Assembly: GCA_009996615.1 (NCBI GenBank)
Contig: JAACZU010000003.1
Location: 176,524 to 240,523 of the forward strand
Direction of reading: 5' to 3'
DNA length: 64,000 nucleotides
Source of the DNA: Rhodanobacteraceae bacterium
Lineage (GTDB): Bacteria > Pseudomonadota > Gammaproteobacteria > Xanthomonadales > Rhodanobacteraceae
Both the position numbers and the translations under genes were made by a program. Shown here one piece after another: positions 28,391-37,489 of the stretch. Numbering within the stretch: position 1 is the stretch's first letter; every line of letters begins with the position of its first letter. The notes beneath the pieces are model-generated. The model did not search any database, was not told where the DNA came from, and worked only from the letters and a program-made list of their open reading frames with translations.

Positions 28391-28933
28391 ATGAAACCGA
28401 TCCGCTTGTTGTCCCGCCCGCTCCCGCTGCTGCTCACCGCCGCGCTGGGCATCGCCACTCCGCTGATGGCGGCGGCGACGGATGCTGCCGCGCCGCACGT
28501 CGTCGTGACCTGGACCAACCCGGCCAAGTTCACCGACGTCCGCTACGACACCAGCCTCAGCCGGCAGGATCCCGAGCAGTGGCTCGGCGAACTCGCGCGC
28601 TACCTGCAGCAGCGCGCCGAGCAGCGCCTGCCGCCCGGCGAGCACCTCGACGTGACGTTCACCGACATCCAGCGCGCCGGCATGTACGAGCCGTGGCGCG
28701 GACCGCAGTGGAACGACATCCGCATCGTCAAGGACGTGTATTCGCCGCGCATCGACCTGCGCTTCACGCTGACCGGTGCCGATGGCAAGGTGCTCGAGGA
28801 AGGCACGCGCACGCTGCGCGACCTCGCGTTCCTGCACCGCGACCTGCCGCTCGGCGGCGATCCGCTGCGCTTCGAAAAGCGCCTGCTCGACGACTGGCTG
28901 CGGCGCGAGTTCGCGCCGGCACCGCGTGGATGA
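28391..28933 (+). CDS. DUF3016 family exported protein
   Basis: A 180-residue protein with a signal peptide (LLLTAALGIATPLMAAA). The mature part begins VVVTWTNPAKFTDVRY and contains VTFTDIQRAGMYEPWRG and RIVKDVYSPRIDLRFTL, the pattern of DUF3016, a family of unknown function found in gammaproteobacteria. The basic C-terminus LLDDWLRREF is also typical. The ATG is at 28391. It is divergent from thiC, and its 5' region adjoins the riboswitch. It has no obvious functional partner nearby. Confidence 0.85.
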   Translation: MKPIRLLSRPLPLLLTAALGIATPLMAAATDAAAPHVVVTWTNPAKFTDVRYDTSLSRQDPEQWLGELARYLQQRAEQRLPPGEHLDVTFTDIQRAGMYEPWRGPQWNDIRIVKDVYSPRIDLRFTLTGADGKVLEEGTRTLRDLAFLHRDLPLGGDPLRFEKRLLDDWLRREFAPAPRG

Positions 28934-29124
28934 AGACGCCGGCGCGGCGGATCACGCGCCGGCGTGACGAGCTGTCCCGCCCGGCCCCATGACAAAGCCC
29001 AAACGTTCTCCGCTGCACGCGGCGGCGAAAGCCGGTGCGTGCGCGGCTGGGCGCCCTGTCGTCCCGCACATCGCCACGGCCGCCACGGCGCGGCACAATG
29101 CCGGTCCGTCGACAGGAACCGCCC

Positions 29125-30456
29125 ATGGACATCCAGCACCCCGACCTGCATCCGCTGTTCGCCGACCACCTGGCCACGCTGAAGGCGCACGCCGACAAGG
29201 CGCTGCTGCGCGCGGGCTACGATCATCTGGTCATCGCGGCGGGCCAGGTGCGCTACCATTTCCTCGACGACCGCGACTACCCATTCAGCGTCAACCCGCA
29301 CTTCAAGCACTGGCTGCCGGTGACGCGGGCGCCCGGTTCGTGGATCGTCTACACGCCGGGCAAGAAGCCCAAGCTGATCTACCTGCAGCCGCACGATTAC
29401 TGGCACGTCGTGCCGGAGGCGCCGGCCGGCTACTGGGTCGAGCATTTCGACATCGCGATCATCCGCGAGGCGAAGGACGCGCTCGCGCACCTGCCGCGCG
29501 ATCCCGCACGCTGCGCGATCGTCGGCGAGGCGAACGCGGCGCTGGACGGCTTCGCGCCGAACAATCCGGCCGGCGTGATCGACTACCTGCACTGGCACCG
29601 CTCGTACAAGACCGCCTACGAGCTGGCGATGCTGCGCGTGGCGAGCAAGATCGGCGCGCGCGCGCACCGCGCCGCCGAGGCCGCGTTCCGCGCCGGCGCG
29701 TCGGAGTTCGACATCCACGTCGCCTACATGGCCGCCGCGCGGCAGAGCGACCACGACCTGCCGTACGGCAACATCATCGCGCTGAACGAGCACAGCGCGA
29801 TCCTGCACTACACCGACCGCCAGCACGCGCCGCCGGCGCATCGCCACGCGTTCCTTATCGACGCCGGCGCGAGCTTCCACGGCTATGCGTCCGACATCAC
29901 GCGCACCTACGCGGCGGCACACGCCGGCGAGTTCCAGGCGCTGGTCGACGCGGTCGATGCCGCGCAGCAGGGCTTCTGCGCGAAGGTGCGCGACGGGCAG
30001 AGCTATCCGGAGCTGCACGTCCACGCGCACCACGTGCTGGCCGGCATCCTGAAGGACCACGGCTTCATCCGCATGAGCGCCGAGGGCGCGGTCGAGTCGG
30101 GCCTGAGCAGCGTGTTTTTCCCGCACGGCCTCGGCCACCCGATCGGCCTGCAGGTGCACGACGTGGCCGGCTTCCAGGCCAGCGACAGCGGCGGCACGAT
30201 CCCGCGCCCGCCGGGCCATCCGTACCTGCGCATGACGCGCGTGCTCGAGCCGGGCATGGTCGTGACGATCGAGCCGGGCCTGTACTTCATCGACCTGCTG
30301 CTGGCCGAGCTGAAGGACAAGCCGGCCGCGAAGGACGTCGACTGGGCCAAGGTCGATGCGTTCCGCCAGTACGGCGGCATCCGCATCGAGGACGACGTCG
30401 TCTGCACCGACGGCGCACCGGAGAACCTCACGCGCGACGCTTTCGCGGCGCTGTGA
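29125..30456 (+). CDS. pepQ: Xaa-Pro dipeptidase
   Basis: A 443-residue M24B metallopeptidase splitting Xaa-Pro dipeptides (prolidase). The N-terminal domain is the creatinase-like half. The pita-bread catalytic domain has both Asp ligands in LIDAGASFHGYASDITRTY, the His in FPHGLGHPIGLQVHD, and the two Glu in VTIEPGLYF and IRIEDDVV. Length and the NPHFKHWLPV start match PepQ of proteobacteria, which can also hydrolyse organophosphates slowly. The ATG at 29125 has AGGAACC upstream. The stop lies 15 bp from the stop of the convergent delta-60 gene. A second M24 enzyme, pepP, is in this window. Confidence 0.95.
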   Translation: MDIQHPDLHPLFADHLATLKAHADKALLRAGYDHLVIAAGQVRYHFLDDRDYPFSVNPHFKHWLPVTRAPGSWIVYTPGKKPKLIYLQPHDYWHVVPEAPAGYWVEHFDIAIIREAKDALAHLPRDPARCAIVGEANAALDGFAPNNPAGVIDYLHWHRSYKTAYELAMLRVASKIGARAHRAAEAAFRAGASEFDIHVAYMAAARQSDHDLPYGNIIALNEHSAILHYTDRQHAPPAHRHAFLIDAGASFHGYASDITRTYAAAHAGEFQALVDAVDAAQQGFCAKVRDGQSYPELHVHAHHVLAGILKDHGFIRMSAEGAVESGLSSVFFPHGLGHPIGLQVHDVAGFQASDSGGTIPRPPGHPYLRMTRVLEPGMVVTIEPGLYFIDLLLAELKDKPAAKDVDWAKVDAFRQYGGIRIEDDVVCTDGAPENLTRDAFAAL

Positions 30457-30471
30457 CGGCCCTCGGCCGCG

Positions 30472-31671
30472 CTAGTCGAAGCCGTTGCGGAAGATCTGGT
30501 CGGCCTCCGCGTTCAGGCGCGCGAGAAACTTGCGCGCCTGTCCGTCGAGCGTGGTGAAGAGGCCGGCGACCAGCACCTTGCCGTCCGCCTGCAGCGCCAG
30601 CGCATAGACGTCGTTGTCGGTGCCGGGGCCGGCGAGCGTCGCGTCGAAGCTGCCGTCCGCGTTCAGGCGCGCCACGCCGCGGCGCGCGTGCCCGCCGATC
30701 ATGCTGAAGTAGCCGCCGACCCACACCTTGCCGTTCGGCTGCACGGCCAGCGCGGAGACCGGCAGGTTGTTGATGCGCGCATCGGCGAACGTCGCATCGA
30801 GGCTGCCGTTCGCGGTCAGGCGCGCCAGGTAGCTGCGCGCCTGGCCGCCACCGAAGATGCCGAAGTCGCCGCCGATCAGCACCTTGGCGTCCGCCTGCAG
30901 GGCCAGCGTGCGGACCTGGTCGTTCGCCGCGGAGTCGGCGAAGCTTGCATCGAGGCTGCCGTCGGCGTTCAGGCGTGCGACGTGGTTGCGCGTCTGCCCG
31001 CCGACCATGGTGAAGCGCCCTCCGATCACCACCTTGCCGTCCGGCTGCAGGGCCAGCGTGTCGACATACGGCACGCCGGGATCGACGAACGTCGCATCGA
31101 GGCTGCCGTCCGCGTTCAGGCGGACCACGCTGGAGCGTGCCTGCCCGCCGACCGTGCCGAAACTGCCGCTGAGCAGCACCTTGCCGTCGGGCTGCGCGGC
31201 CAGCGCGACCACCGTGCCATTCACCGCGGGATCGGCGAAGGTCGTGTCAAGGCTGCCGTCCTCGTTCAGGCGCGCCAGATGTGCGCGCGCCTGCGCGCCG
31301 ATCGCGGTGAAGTCGCCGCCGGCCAACAGCTTGCCGTCCGCAGCCACGGCGATCGCGTAGACCGCGCCGTTGGCATCCGGATCGGCGAACGCCGGGTCCA
31401 CGCTGCCATCGGCGAGCAGGCGGCACAGGCGGCCACAGGACTGGCCATTGACCTGCGTAAAGCCGCCGCCGATCAGCGCCTTGCCGTCCGGCTGCGCGGC
31501 GACGACGTGCACGACGGCATCGACGATGGGCGCATAGCCCAGGTCGACGTCCTGCGCGCGCGCGGTCTGCGCGAGCGAGGCGATGCAGGCGAACGTGAGG
31601 CCGGCCAGCCGCCGGGCCGCGGCGGCCGCGCGGGGCGCGGCCAACACTGCAGGAAACGTACCGGGCGACAT
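30472..31671 (-). CDS. Secreted delta-60 repeat (beta-propeller) protein, 7 repeats
   Basis: A 399-residue protein: a signal peptide (LTFACIASLAQTARA), then seven units of about 54 residues with the core GKVLIGGxFTxxGGQxR followed by LARLNADGSLDxTFADPxxN. These delta-60 units are predicted to form beta-propellers. The cores start at QPDGKALIGGGF and end at DGKVLVAGLF. The chain ends ADQIFRNGFD, nearly the same tail as the larger paralogue at 32883-35348. An AGGAGGT site lies nine bases before the ATG at 31671. The role is unknown; the family is abundant in secreted proteins of this group. Confidence 0.88.
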   Translation of the reverse strand: MSPGTFPAVLAAPRAAAAARRLAGLTFACIASLAQTARAQDVDLGYAPIVDAVVHVVAAQPDGKALIGGGFTQVNGQSCGRLCRLLADGSVDPAFADPDANGAVYAIAVAADGKLLAGGDFTAIGAQARAHLARLNEDGSLDTTFADPAVNGTVVALAAQPDGKVLLSGSFGTVGGQARSSVVRLNADGSLDATFVDPGVPYVDTLALQPDGKVVIGGRFTMVGGQTRNHVARLNADGSLDASFADSAANDQVRTLALQADAKVLIGGDFGIFGGGQARSYLARLTANGSLDATFADARINNLPVSALAVQPNGKVWVGGYFSMIGGHARRGVARLNADGSFDATLAGPGTDNDVYALALQADGKVLVAGLFTTLDGQARKFLARLNAEADQIFRNGFD

Positions 31672-31808
31672 GGCGCGGACCTCCTGAGCGCAACGCCGCT
31701 GGAAGCGGAAAGCCGCGGCGGCGGCGCGATTATGCGCCGGCGGCGACGACGGCGAAATGCCAGTCCGGCGGCCGAACACGCGCGGGACCGATCGCGCCCC
31801 GCCGCGCT

Positions 31809-32570
31809 TCAGGTCAGCGGCAGGCCGCGGTACCAGGCGGCGAAGGCCACCCATACGTCGCTGCGCGCGATAGTGAAGAACAGGCCATAGAACGCCACGG
31901 TCAGCGCCAGCATCGCAGGAAACGCCGCGCGCCCCTGCGCGGCATGGCGCTCGCGCACGATCAGGACGCCGACGACGACGCAGATCACCGCGAGGCTGGT
32001 CGCCTGGTACAGCTGGTCCAGCGGCAGACGCGGCAGATGGCGGTAGGTCAGGCGCGCGACGACCGGATCGACCAGCCCGAGCAGCGTGCACGCCATGTAG
32101 CGCGCATGCAACGCCGGCCGACGCCGCCACGCCAGCGCGAGGCCCCACGCGAGCGCGAAGATCGCGAGCTGGCCAAGCACGAGGAACAGGAACTCGGCAT
32201 CCTCGACGAAGCCCGGCGCAGCGGTCGCGCGCATGCGCGAGTGGATCATCTGCAGCGTCGCCACGACGATCGCCGGCACCAGTACCAGCGTGGCGCGCCC
32301 GAGCGCGCGGTGCACCCGGCGCCAGCCGGCGCGGACCAGGAACGGCTGCGCGATCAGCAGGCCGAACCAGAGCAGCATCAGCACGCTGTGCACGTGCACG
32401 CGCCCCTCGATGCCGCCAGCCGGCAACCGCGCGAAATAGCCGGGCCAGAACGCGAACACGGTCAACCCCAGACCGGCGAGGAAGAACCAGCCGCTACCCG
32501 CGAGTGGCAACGTGGGTCGGCGGCGGGTCACGACCGGCGCGCGAGACGGATCTGGCAGGGGTTCGGGCAT
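31809..32570 (-). CDS. Hypothetical multi-span membrane protein
   Basis: A 253-residue protein with about seven hydrophobic segments (GWFFLAGLGLTVFAFWPG, VHSVLMLLWFGLLIAQPF, TLVLVPAIVVATLQMI, LFLVLGQLAIFALAWGLAL, then three more). RVHVHSVLMLLWF with His, and HRALGR / HARYMACTLLGL, place several His on helix ends, which might bind heme or metal, but this is not demonstrated. I do not know the family. The ATG at 32570 has AAGGAG nine bases upstream. It lies between two delta-60 repeat genes on the same strand. Confidence 0.75.
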   Translation of the reverse strand: MPEPLPDPSRAPVVTRRRPTLPLAGSGWFFLAGLGLTVFAFWPGYFARLPAGGIEGRVHVHSVLMLLWFGLLIAQPFLVRAGWRRVHRALGRATLVLVPAIVVATLQMIHSRMRATAAPGFVEDAEFLFLVLGQLAIFALAWGLALAWRRRPALHARYMACTLLGLVDPVVARLTYRHLPRLPLDQLYQATSLAVICVVVGVLIVRERHAAQGRAAFPAMLALTVAFYGLFFTIARSDVWVAFAAWYRGLPLT

Positions 32571-32699
32571 TGCGGCGCGCTCCTTACGGCGGTTGTCCGA
32601 CGCCGACGGCTCGCCGCCAGCATGACCTGAAACACCGAACCTCGCCCAATCCCGCCATTGGCACGCCAACCCTGCGTGCCGAGGCCGCTTGCGCATTGT

Positions 32700-32860
32700 G
32701 CGAAGTCTTCCGGCCGGCCTCAACTCGAAGGCTCCCTGCACCTCCACCGACTGCAAGGTGGCTTCCGGCACGGAAAGGCGGGCCAGAATGCATGCGGGCC
32801 TGCCCATCGATGGCGGTGACGTTGCCGCCCGCCAGCAACCTTTCTGCCGGGCGGCACGAA
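32700..32860 (-). pseudogene. Frameshifted remnant of a third delta-60 repeat gene
   Basis: On the minus strand one frame reads RLLAGGNVTAIDGQARMH, matching KVLVGGNFTSIGGTARKF of the adjacent gene. After a one-base shift near 32785 the next frame reads ILARLSVPEATLQSVEVQ, matching FLARVALPDAALQSLDMQ. No stop-free gene or start exists. It sits immediately downstream of the intact 14-repeat gene, which suggests a decayed tandem duplicate. Confidence 0.65.
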
Positions 32861-32882
32861 CAGGGACGTCCCGCTCTTGCCG

Positions 32883-35348
32883 CTAGTCGAAACCGTCTCC
32901 GAAGATGCGGTCGGCGCGCCAAACCTGGCGCACGCTCTCGATCAGCCCCTGCGAGCTGTTGAAGTGACCGCTGCTCGTACGGCCCTCGACGCGCAGGTAG
33001 TACAACTGGTCGACCGGTGCCGACACGCCACTGAGCTGCCAGCCGCCGACTATGCGGGTCATTGGGCCGAGCGCGGTGTAGCTGATGCCATCGGTCGAGT
33101 AGTACAGGACCGGCGCGGCGGCCAGTTCCGGACTGGCGCCAGCGCGGTGCCAAACGACGGTGTCGTCCTGCATGTCCAAGGACTGCAGGGCGGCGTCCGG
33201 CAAGGCAACGCGGGCCAGAAATTTGCGCGCCGTTCCGCCAATCGAAGTGAAATTCCCACCCACCAGTACCTTGCCGTCCGGCCGTACCGCCAGGCCGAGC
33301 ACTTCGGAGTCCGCACCGGGATCGGCGAAGGTCGTATCGAGGCTGCCATCCGCGTTCAGGCGAGCCAGGCCCCGGCGCGGTTGTCCGCCGATTGCCGTGA
33401 AGTTGCCGCCGACCAGCATCCTGCCGTCCGACAGCAGCGCCAGGGTCCAAACCTCGCCATCCATCTGCGGATCGGGAAACGTCGGGTCGAGGCTGCCGTC
33501 CGCGTTCAGGCGCGCCAGGGACGCGCGCGACTGTCCACCTATTCTGTTGAACGAGCCGCCCACCAGCACCTTGCCATCCGGCTGCAGCACCAGCGTCGAA
33601 ACCCCATCGTCGGCATCGAGGTCGGCAAACGTCGTGTCGAGGCTGCCATCGGCGTTCAGGCGCGCGATGTTCCCGCGCTGCTGCTCGCCGACCGCGGAGA
33701 ACAGCCCCCCAACCAGCACTTTGCCGTCCGGCTGCGCGACCAGCGTCCAAACCTTGTTGTTCACGCGCGGATCGAACCCAAGGTCGAGGAAGCCCGATGC
33801 AGTCAGGCGCACAGCGCCGCCGCGGGCCAGTCCAGCGACCTCGGTCAGGGTACCGCCGACCAGGATCTGGCCATACGGCAGCGTGGCCAGCGCGTAGATC
33901 GCACCATTCACGCGAGGGTCCTGAAACGTCGTATCGATTCCACCGTCCGCGTTCAGGCGTGCCATCCTCGTGCGCAACGGCGGAAGGTATGTCCCGAAGG
34001 AGCCGCCAGCCACCATCTTGCCGTCCGTTTGCGGGACCAGCGCGTAAACCCCACCGCCGAGCTCGGGACCGGCGAACGTCGTGTCGGTGCTGTCGTCGCT
34101 GTTCAGGCGGGCGATGGAGGGGCGCCTCTCATCGCCGACCCTGATGAATTCGCCGCCGAGCAGCAGTTTGCCATCCGGCTGGATGGCCAGCGCGTAGAGC
34201 CGGCCGTCCACGGCCGAGCCGGCCAGTGTCGCGTCGAGACTGCCGTTGGCGTCCAGTCGCGCCAGGTAGTTGCGAACCTGCCCGCCGATCAGGGTGAAAG
34301 CGCCGCCGATCAATGTCGTGCCGTCCGGCTGCACCGCCACCGAGTAGACGCCGTTGGTTGCGCCGGGATCGGCAAACGCCGAGTCGAAGCCGCCGTTCGC
34401 ATCCAGCCGCGCCATGTAGCTGCGCGGCTGGCCACCGATCGCCGTGAAGCTTCCCCCGACCAGCACCTTGCCATCCGGCTGCCGTGCGAGTGCGTGGACC
34501 TCGCCGTTGGCACCGGGATCGACGAAGGTCGAGTCGAGACTGCCGTTCGCACCGAGACGCGCCAGGCGGCGGTAGGTCTGGCCACCGACCACGGTGAACG
34601 TTCCGCCGACCAGCACCGGGCCGTCCGGCTGCGCCACGACGGACAGGACCTCGCCATTCACCCCGGCGTCGGCGAACGTCGGGTCGACGTGGCCGTCGGC
34701 ATGCAGGCGCGCCAGACGGCCGCGCGGCCGCCCGTCGATCGTGGTGAAGGCACCGCCCACCAACACCTTGCCGTCTGGCTGCACGGCCAGCGACGCGACC
34801 GCCCCGTTGGCGCCAGGATCGACGAACGTCTCGTCGAGCCCGCCGTTCGCGTCCAGGCGTGCGACGCGGCCACGCGCCTGTCCGCCAATTCTGGTGAAGC
34901 GACCGCCGACCAGCACCTTGCCATTCGGCAATACCGCCAGAGCGCGGACCTCGTTGTTGACGGCGGGGTCGGCGAACGTCGGATCAAGGCTGCCGTCCGC
35001 ATTCAGGCGCGCCAGACGAGGGCGCAACTCCCCGCCGATCTGGTTGAATACGCCACCGACCACGATTCGGCCGTCCGCCTGCACGGCAATCGCGGAAACC
35101 GCATCGTCGACATCCGGATGGGTGAACGCCGGGTCCACGCTGCCGTCCGCGAGCAGGCGGCAAATGCTGCGGCAGGGCTGGCCGTCGACCTGCGTGAACG
35201 CGCCGCCGATCAACGCCTTGCCGTCCGCCTGCACGACAATGACATTCACCGGACCGTCGGCCGACGGCGCGTAGCCGTCATTGACGTTCTGCGCCTGCGC
35301 AACGAACGCGAGCGATGCCAGCAGCCATGCGCACAACGCCCGCGCCAT
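32883..35348 (-). CDS. Secreted delta-60 repeat (beta-propeller) protein, 14 repeats
   Basis: An 821-residue paralogue of the 30472-31671 product. After a signal peptide (ARALCAWLLASLAFVAQAQ) come fourteen delta-60 units, each with a GKVLVGGxFTxIGGQ core and LARLNADGSLDTTFADPG. The ninth and tenth are the most diverged (GKMVAGGSFGTYLPP; GQILVGGTLTEVAGL). About 110 residues of beta-rich sequence follow (VLYYSTDGISYTALGPM, YYLRVEGRTSSGHF), and the chain ends DRIFGDGFD. The ATG at 35348 begins the signal peptide with GGAGG upstream; an in-frame ATG at 35417 is an alternative. A long open extension into cydA is an antisense artefact. Confidence 0.88.
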   Translation of the reverse strand: MARALCAWLLASLAFVAQAQNVNDGYAPSADGPVNVIVVQADGKALIGGAFTQVDGQPCRSICRLLADGSVDPAFTHPDVDDAVSAIAVQADGRIVVGGVFNQIGGELRPRLARLNADGSLDPTFADPAVNNEVRALAVLPNGKVLVGGRFTRIGGQARGRVARLDANGGLDETFVDPGANGAVASLAVQPDGKVLVGGAFTTIDGRPRGRLARLHADGHVDPTFADAGVNGEVLSVVAQPDGPVLVGGTFTVVGGQTYRRLARLGANGSLDSTFVDPGANGEVHALARQPDGKVLVGGSFTAIGGQPRSYMARLDANGGFDSAFADPGATNGVYSVAVQPDGTTLIGGAFTLIGGQVRNYLARLDANGSLDATLAGSAVDGRLYALAIQPDGKLLLGGEFIRVGDERRPSIARLNSDDSTDTTFAGPELGGGVYALVPQTDGKMVAGGSFGTYLPPLRTRMARLNADGGIDTTFQDPRVNGAIYALATLPYGQILVGGTLTEVAGLARGGAVRLTASGFLDLGFDPRVNNKVWTLVAQPDGKVLVGGLFSAVGEQQRGNIARLNADGSLDTTFADLDADDGVSTLVLQPDGKVLVGGSFNRIGGQSRASLARLNADGSLDPTFPDPQMDGEVWTLALLSDGRMLVGGNFTAIGGQPRRGLARLNADGSLDTTFADPGADSEVLGLAVRPDGKVLVGGNFTSIGGTARKFLARVALPDAALQSLDMQDDTVVWHRAGASPELAAAPVLYYSTDGISYTALGPMTRIVGGWQLSGVSAPVDQLYYLRVEGRTSSGHFNSSQGLIESVRQVWRADRIFGDGFD

Positions 35349-35704
35349 GCCGGCGCCGCCCTCCGGGAGCCGGCATGAAAAAACAGTAAAGGTGGAAATC
35401 GTGAGCGACGACGCCATGGTTCGCCTTCTTTTCGTTGACGGGTTGCCTGCAATTCGGCCGCGCTTCACGCCCGGCACCATGCGGTGCCCGCCTTGCCCGC
35501 TCTTGTGCCCCATGCAATGGCGCAGGTCGCGCGCCCACGGCGCGCGCCCTGGCGTGCAAGCCGCCACATTATCAACTATCATCGCGCCCGCCTGATGCGT
35601 GCATCCGGGCGGAATGCGACGTCCGTGTTCCGTCGGTGCGTAGCGCCCGGATGCCGCAGGCAGGCGCACGGCGGCGGGAGTAGACTGCGCACACGAGGAC
35701 CGCG
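35349..35704. other. Divergent intergenic region between the delta-60 gene and cydP
   Basis: A 356-bp spacer that should hold promoters for both the 14-repeat gene and the cyd operon. An AT-richer patch, CATTATCAACTATCATCG near 35566-35583, stands out from the GC-rich context and could be a promoter or regulator site. I see no clear FNR/ArcA box and no small gene that I can support. Confidence 0.4.
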
Positions 35705-35929
35705 ATGGACGACCCGACCCCTGCCGATGCTTCCTGGTTCCGCAGCCGCGGCGGCCGCCGATTCGGCGCCGAGTTCGCGCTGATCGTGCTCGCCAAGCTC
35801 GTCCTGCTGAGCCTGCTGTGGTGGCTGTGCTTCGCGCCGCAGCCGCGCCCCGATACCTCGCCCGGCGCGATCGAGCGCCACCTGATGTCCCCCGCCACCG
35901 TTCCGGAGGCCCGCGATGATCGATCCTGA
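35705..35929 (+). CDS. cydP: Cytochrome bd oxidase-associated small membrane protein
   Basis: A 74-residue protein with one transmembrane helix (FALIVLAKLVLLSLLWWLCFAPQ) preceded by a basic stretch (RSRGGRRFG). Its size, its position directly before cydA and the KLxLLxLLWWLxFxP pattern fit the putative small subunit CydP. GAGGACCGCG precedes the ATG at 35705. The last 14 bases overlap the start of cydA, so the two are probably translationally coupled. The role of CydP in the oxidase is not well established. Confidence 0.8.
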   Translation: MDDPTPADASWFRSRGGRRFGAEFALIVLAKLVLLSLLWWLCFAPQPRPDTSPGAIERHLMSPATVPEARDDRS

Positions 35930-37475
35930 CGTCGTCGTGCTGTCGCGCCTGCAGTTCGCGCTGACCGCGCTGTACCACTTCCTGTTCGTGCCGCTGACGC
36001 TGGGCCTGTCGTGGATGCTCGCGATCATGGAAGCGGTCTACGTGATGACCGGACGCGAGGTCTGGAAGCGCATGACGCAGTTCTGGGGCGTGTTGTTCGG
36101 CATCAACTTCGCGATGGGCGTGGCCACCGGCGTGACGATGGAGTTCCAGTTCGGCACCAACTGGGCCTACTACGCGCACTACGTCGGCGACATCTTCGGC
36201 GCGCCGCTGGCGATCGAGGGCCTGATGGCGTTCTTCCTCGAGGCGACGTTCGTCGGCCTGTTCTTCTTCGGCTGGGAGCGTCTGTCGCGCGTGCAGCACC
36301 TGCTCGTCACGTTCCTGCTCGCGCTCGGCACCAACCTGTCGGCGCTGTGGATCCTGGTCGCGAACGCGTGGATGCAGAACCCGGTCGGCAGCGAGTTCAA
36401 CCTCGACACGATGCGCATGGAGATCACCGACTTCGCCGCGGTGCTGTTCAATCCGGTCGCACAGTCGAAGTTCGTGCACACGGTCAGCGCCGGCTACGTG
36501 GTCGGCGCGATGTTCGTGCTGTCGATCAGCGCGTGGTACCTGCTGCGCGGGCGCAACGTCGAGTTCGCCAAGCGATCGATGACGGTGGCCGCGAGCTTCG
36601 GCCTCGCCTCGGCGCTGAGCGTGGTCGTGCTCGGCGACGAATCGGGCTACACCGTGACCGAGCACCAGAAGATGAAGCTCGCCGCGATCGAGGCGATGTG
36701 GGAAACCGAACCGGCGCCGGCCGCATTCACCGTCTTCGGCCTGCCCGACGTGGCCGCGCGCACCACGCACTTCGCGCTGCACGTGCCATGGGTGATGGGC
36801 ATCATCGGTACGCGCTCGCTCGATGGCGTGCTGCCCGGCATCAGCGAACTGGTCGACGAGGCGAGGCAGCGCATCGGCAAGGGCATCCACGCCTACGCCG
36901 CGATGCAGCGGCTGCGCGCGGACCGCAACGACGCGCAGGCGCGCGCCGAGTTCGAGGCCAACAAGCAGGACCTCGGTTACGCGCTGCTGCTCAAGCGCCT
37001 GGTGGACGACCCCGCGCAGGCCAGCGCGGCGGACATCGAGCGTGCGGCCCAGAGCACGATTCCGGACGTGCCGGTGCTGTTCTGGTCGTTCCGCATCATG
37101 GTCGCCTGCGGCTTCTGGTTCATCGCGCTGTTCGCCTACTCGTTCTGGCTCGCCTCCAGGCGCCGGCTCGACCGCCACCGCGGCTATCTCAGGGTCGCGT
37201 TGTGGAGCCTGCCGCTGCCATGGCTGGCCGCCGAGCTGGGCTGGGTCGTCGCCGAGTATGGCCGCCAGCCATGGGCGATCGAGGGCGTGCTGCCGACCGC
37301 GCTGGGCGTGTCGAGCGTGTCGTCCGCGCAGGTCGCCACCAGCCTGGCCGGCTTCGTGTTCTTCTACACCGCGCTGGCGGTGGTCGATGCGATGCTGCTG
37401 GTCCGCTACGTGCGCAAGGGCCCGGACGGCCTCGGAATGTGGCCGGAGGCCGCGCCGGCCGGGGCGGCGGCGTGA
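35916..37475 (+). CDS. cydA: Cytochrome bd ubiquinol oxidase subunit I
   Basis: A 519-residue inner-membrane subunit carrying hemes b558, b595 and d; the enzyme reduces O2 to water with ubiquinol electrons. His21 in ALTALYHFLFVPLT is the equivalent of the E. coli heme b595/d ligand. The quinol-binding Q-loop region starts after TEHQKMKLAAIEAMWETEP and is long (residues ~240-380), as in L-type oxidases. GRQPWAIEGVLPT is the conserved late motif. GGAGG precedes the ATG at 35916. cydB follows only after a 487-bp gap filled by a dispersed repeat. Confidence 0.97.
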   Translation: MIDPDVVVLSRLQFALTALYHFLFVPLTLGLSWMLAIMEAVYVMTGREVWKRMTQFWGVLFGINFAMGVATGVTMEFQFGTNWAYYAHYVGDIFGAPLAIEGLMAFFLEATFVGLFFFGWERLSRVQHLLVTFLLALGTNLSALWILVANAWMQNPVGSEFNLDTMRMEITDFAAVLFNPVAQSKFVHTVSAGYVVGAMFVLSISAWYLLRGRNVEFAKRSMTVAASFGLASALSVVVLGDESGYTVTEHQKMKLAAIEAMWETEPAPAAFTVFGLPDVAARTTHFALHVPWVMGIIGTRSLDGVLPGISELVDEARQRIGKGIHAYAAMQRLRADRNDAQARAEFEANKQDLGYALLLKRLVDDPAQASAADIERAAQSTIPDVPVLFWSFRIMVACGFWFIALFAYSFWLASRRRLDRHRGYLRVALWSLPLPWLAAELGWVVAEYGRQPWAIEGVLPTALGVSSVSSAQVATSLAGFVFFYTALAVVDAMLLVRYVRKGPDGLGMWPEAAPAGAAA

Positions 37476-37489
37476 GCGCACTTCCGCCT

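Noticed and set aside
30480..35250. Periodic ~165-bp repeats that could be non-coding tandem repeats
   Set aside because: They are in phase with delta-60 protein units and diverge at synonymous positions, as expected for coding repeats.
35349..37481. Upstream continuation of the 14-repeat delta-60 frame through cydA
   Set aside because: The frame stays open by composition only. The signal peptide at 35348 marks the real start and cydA occupies the other strand.
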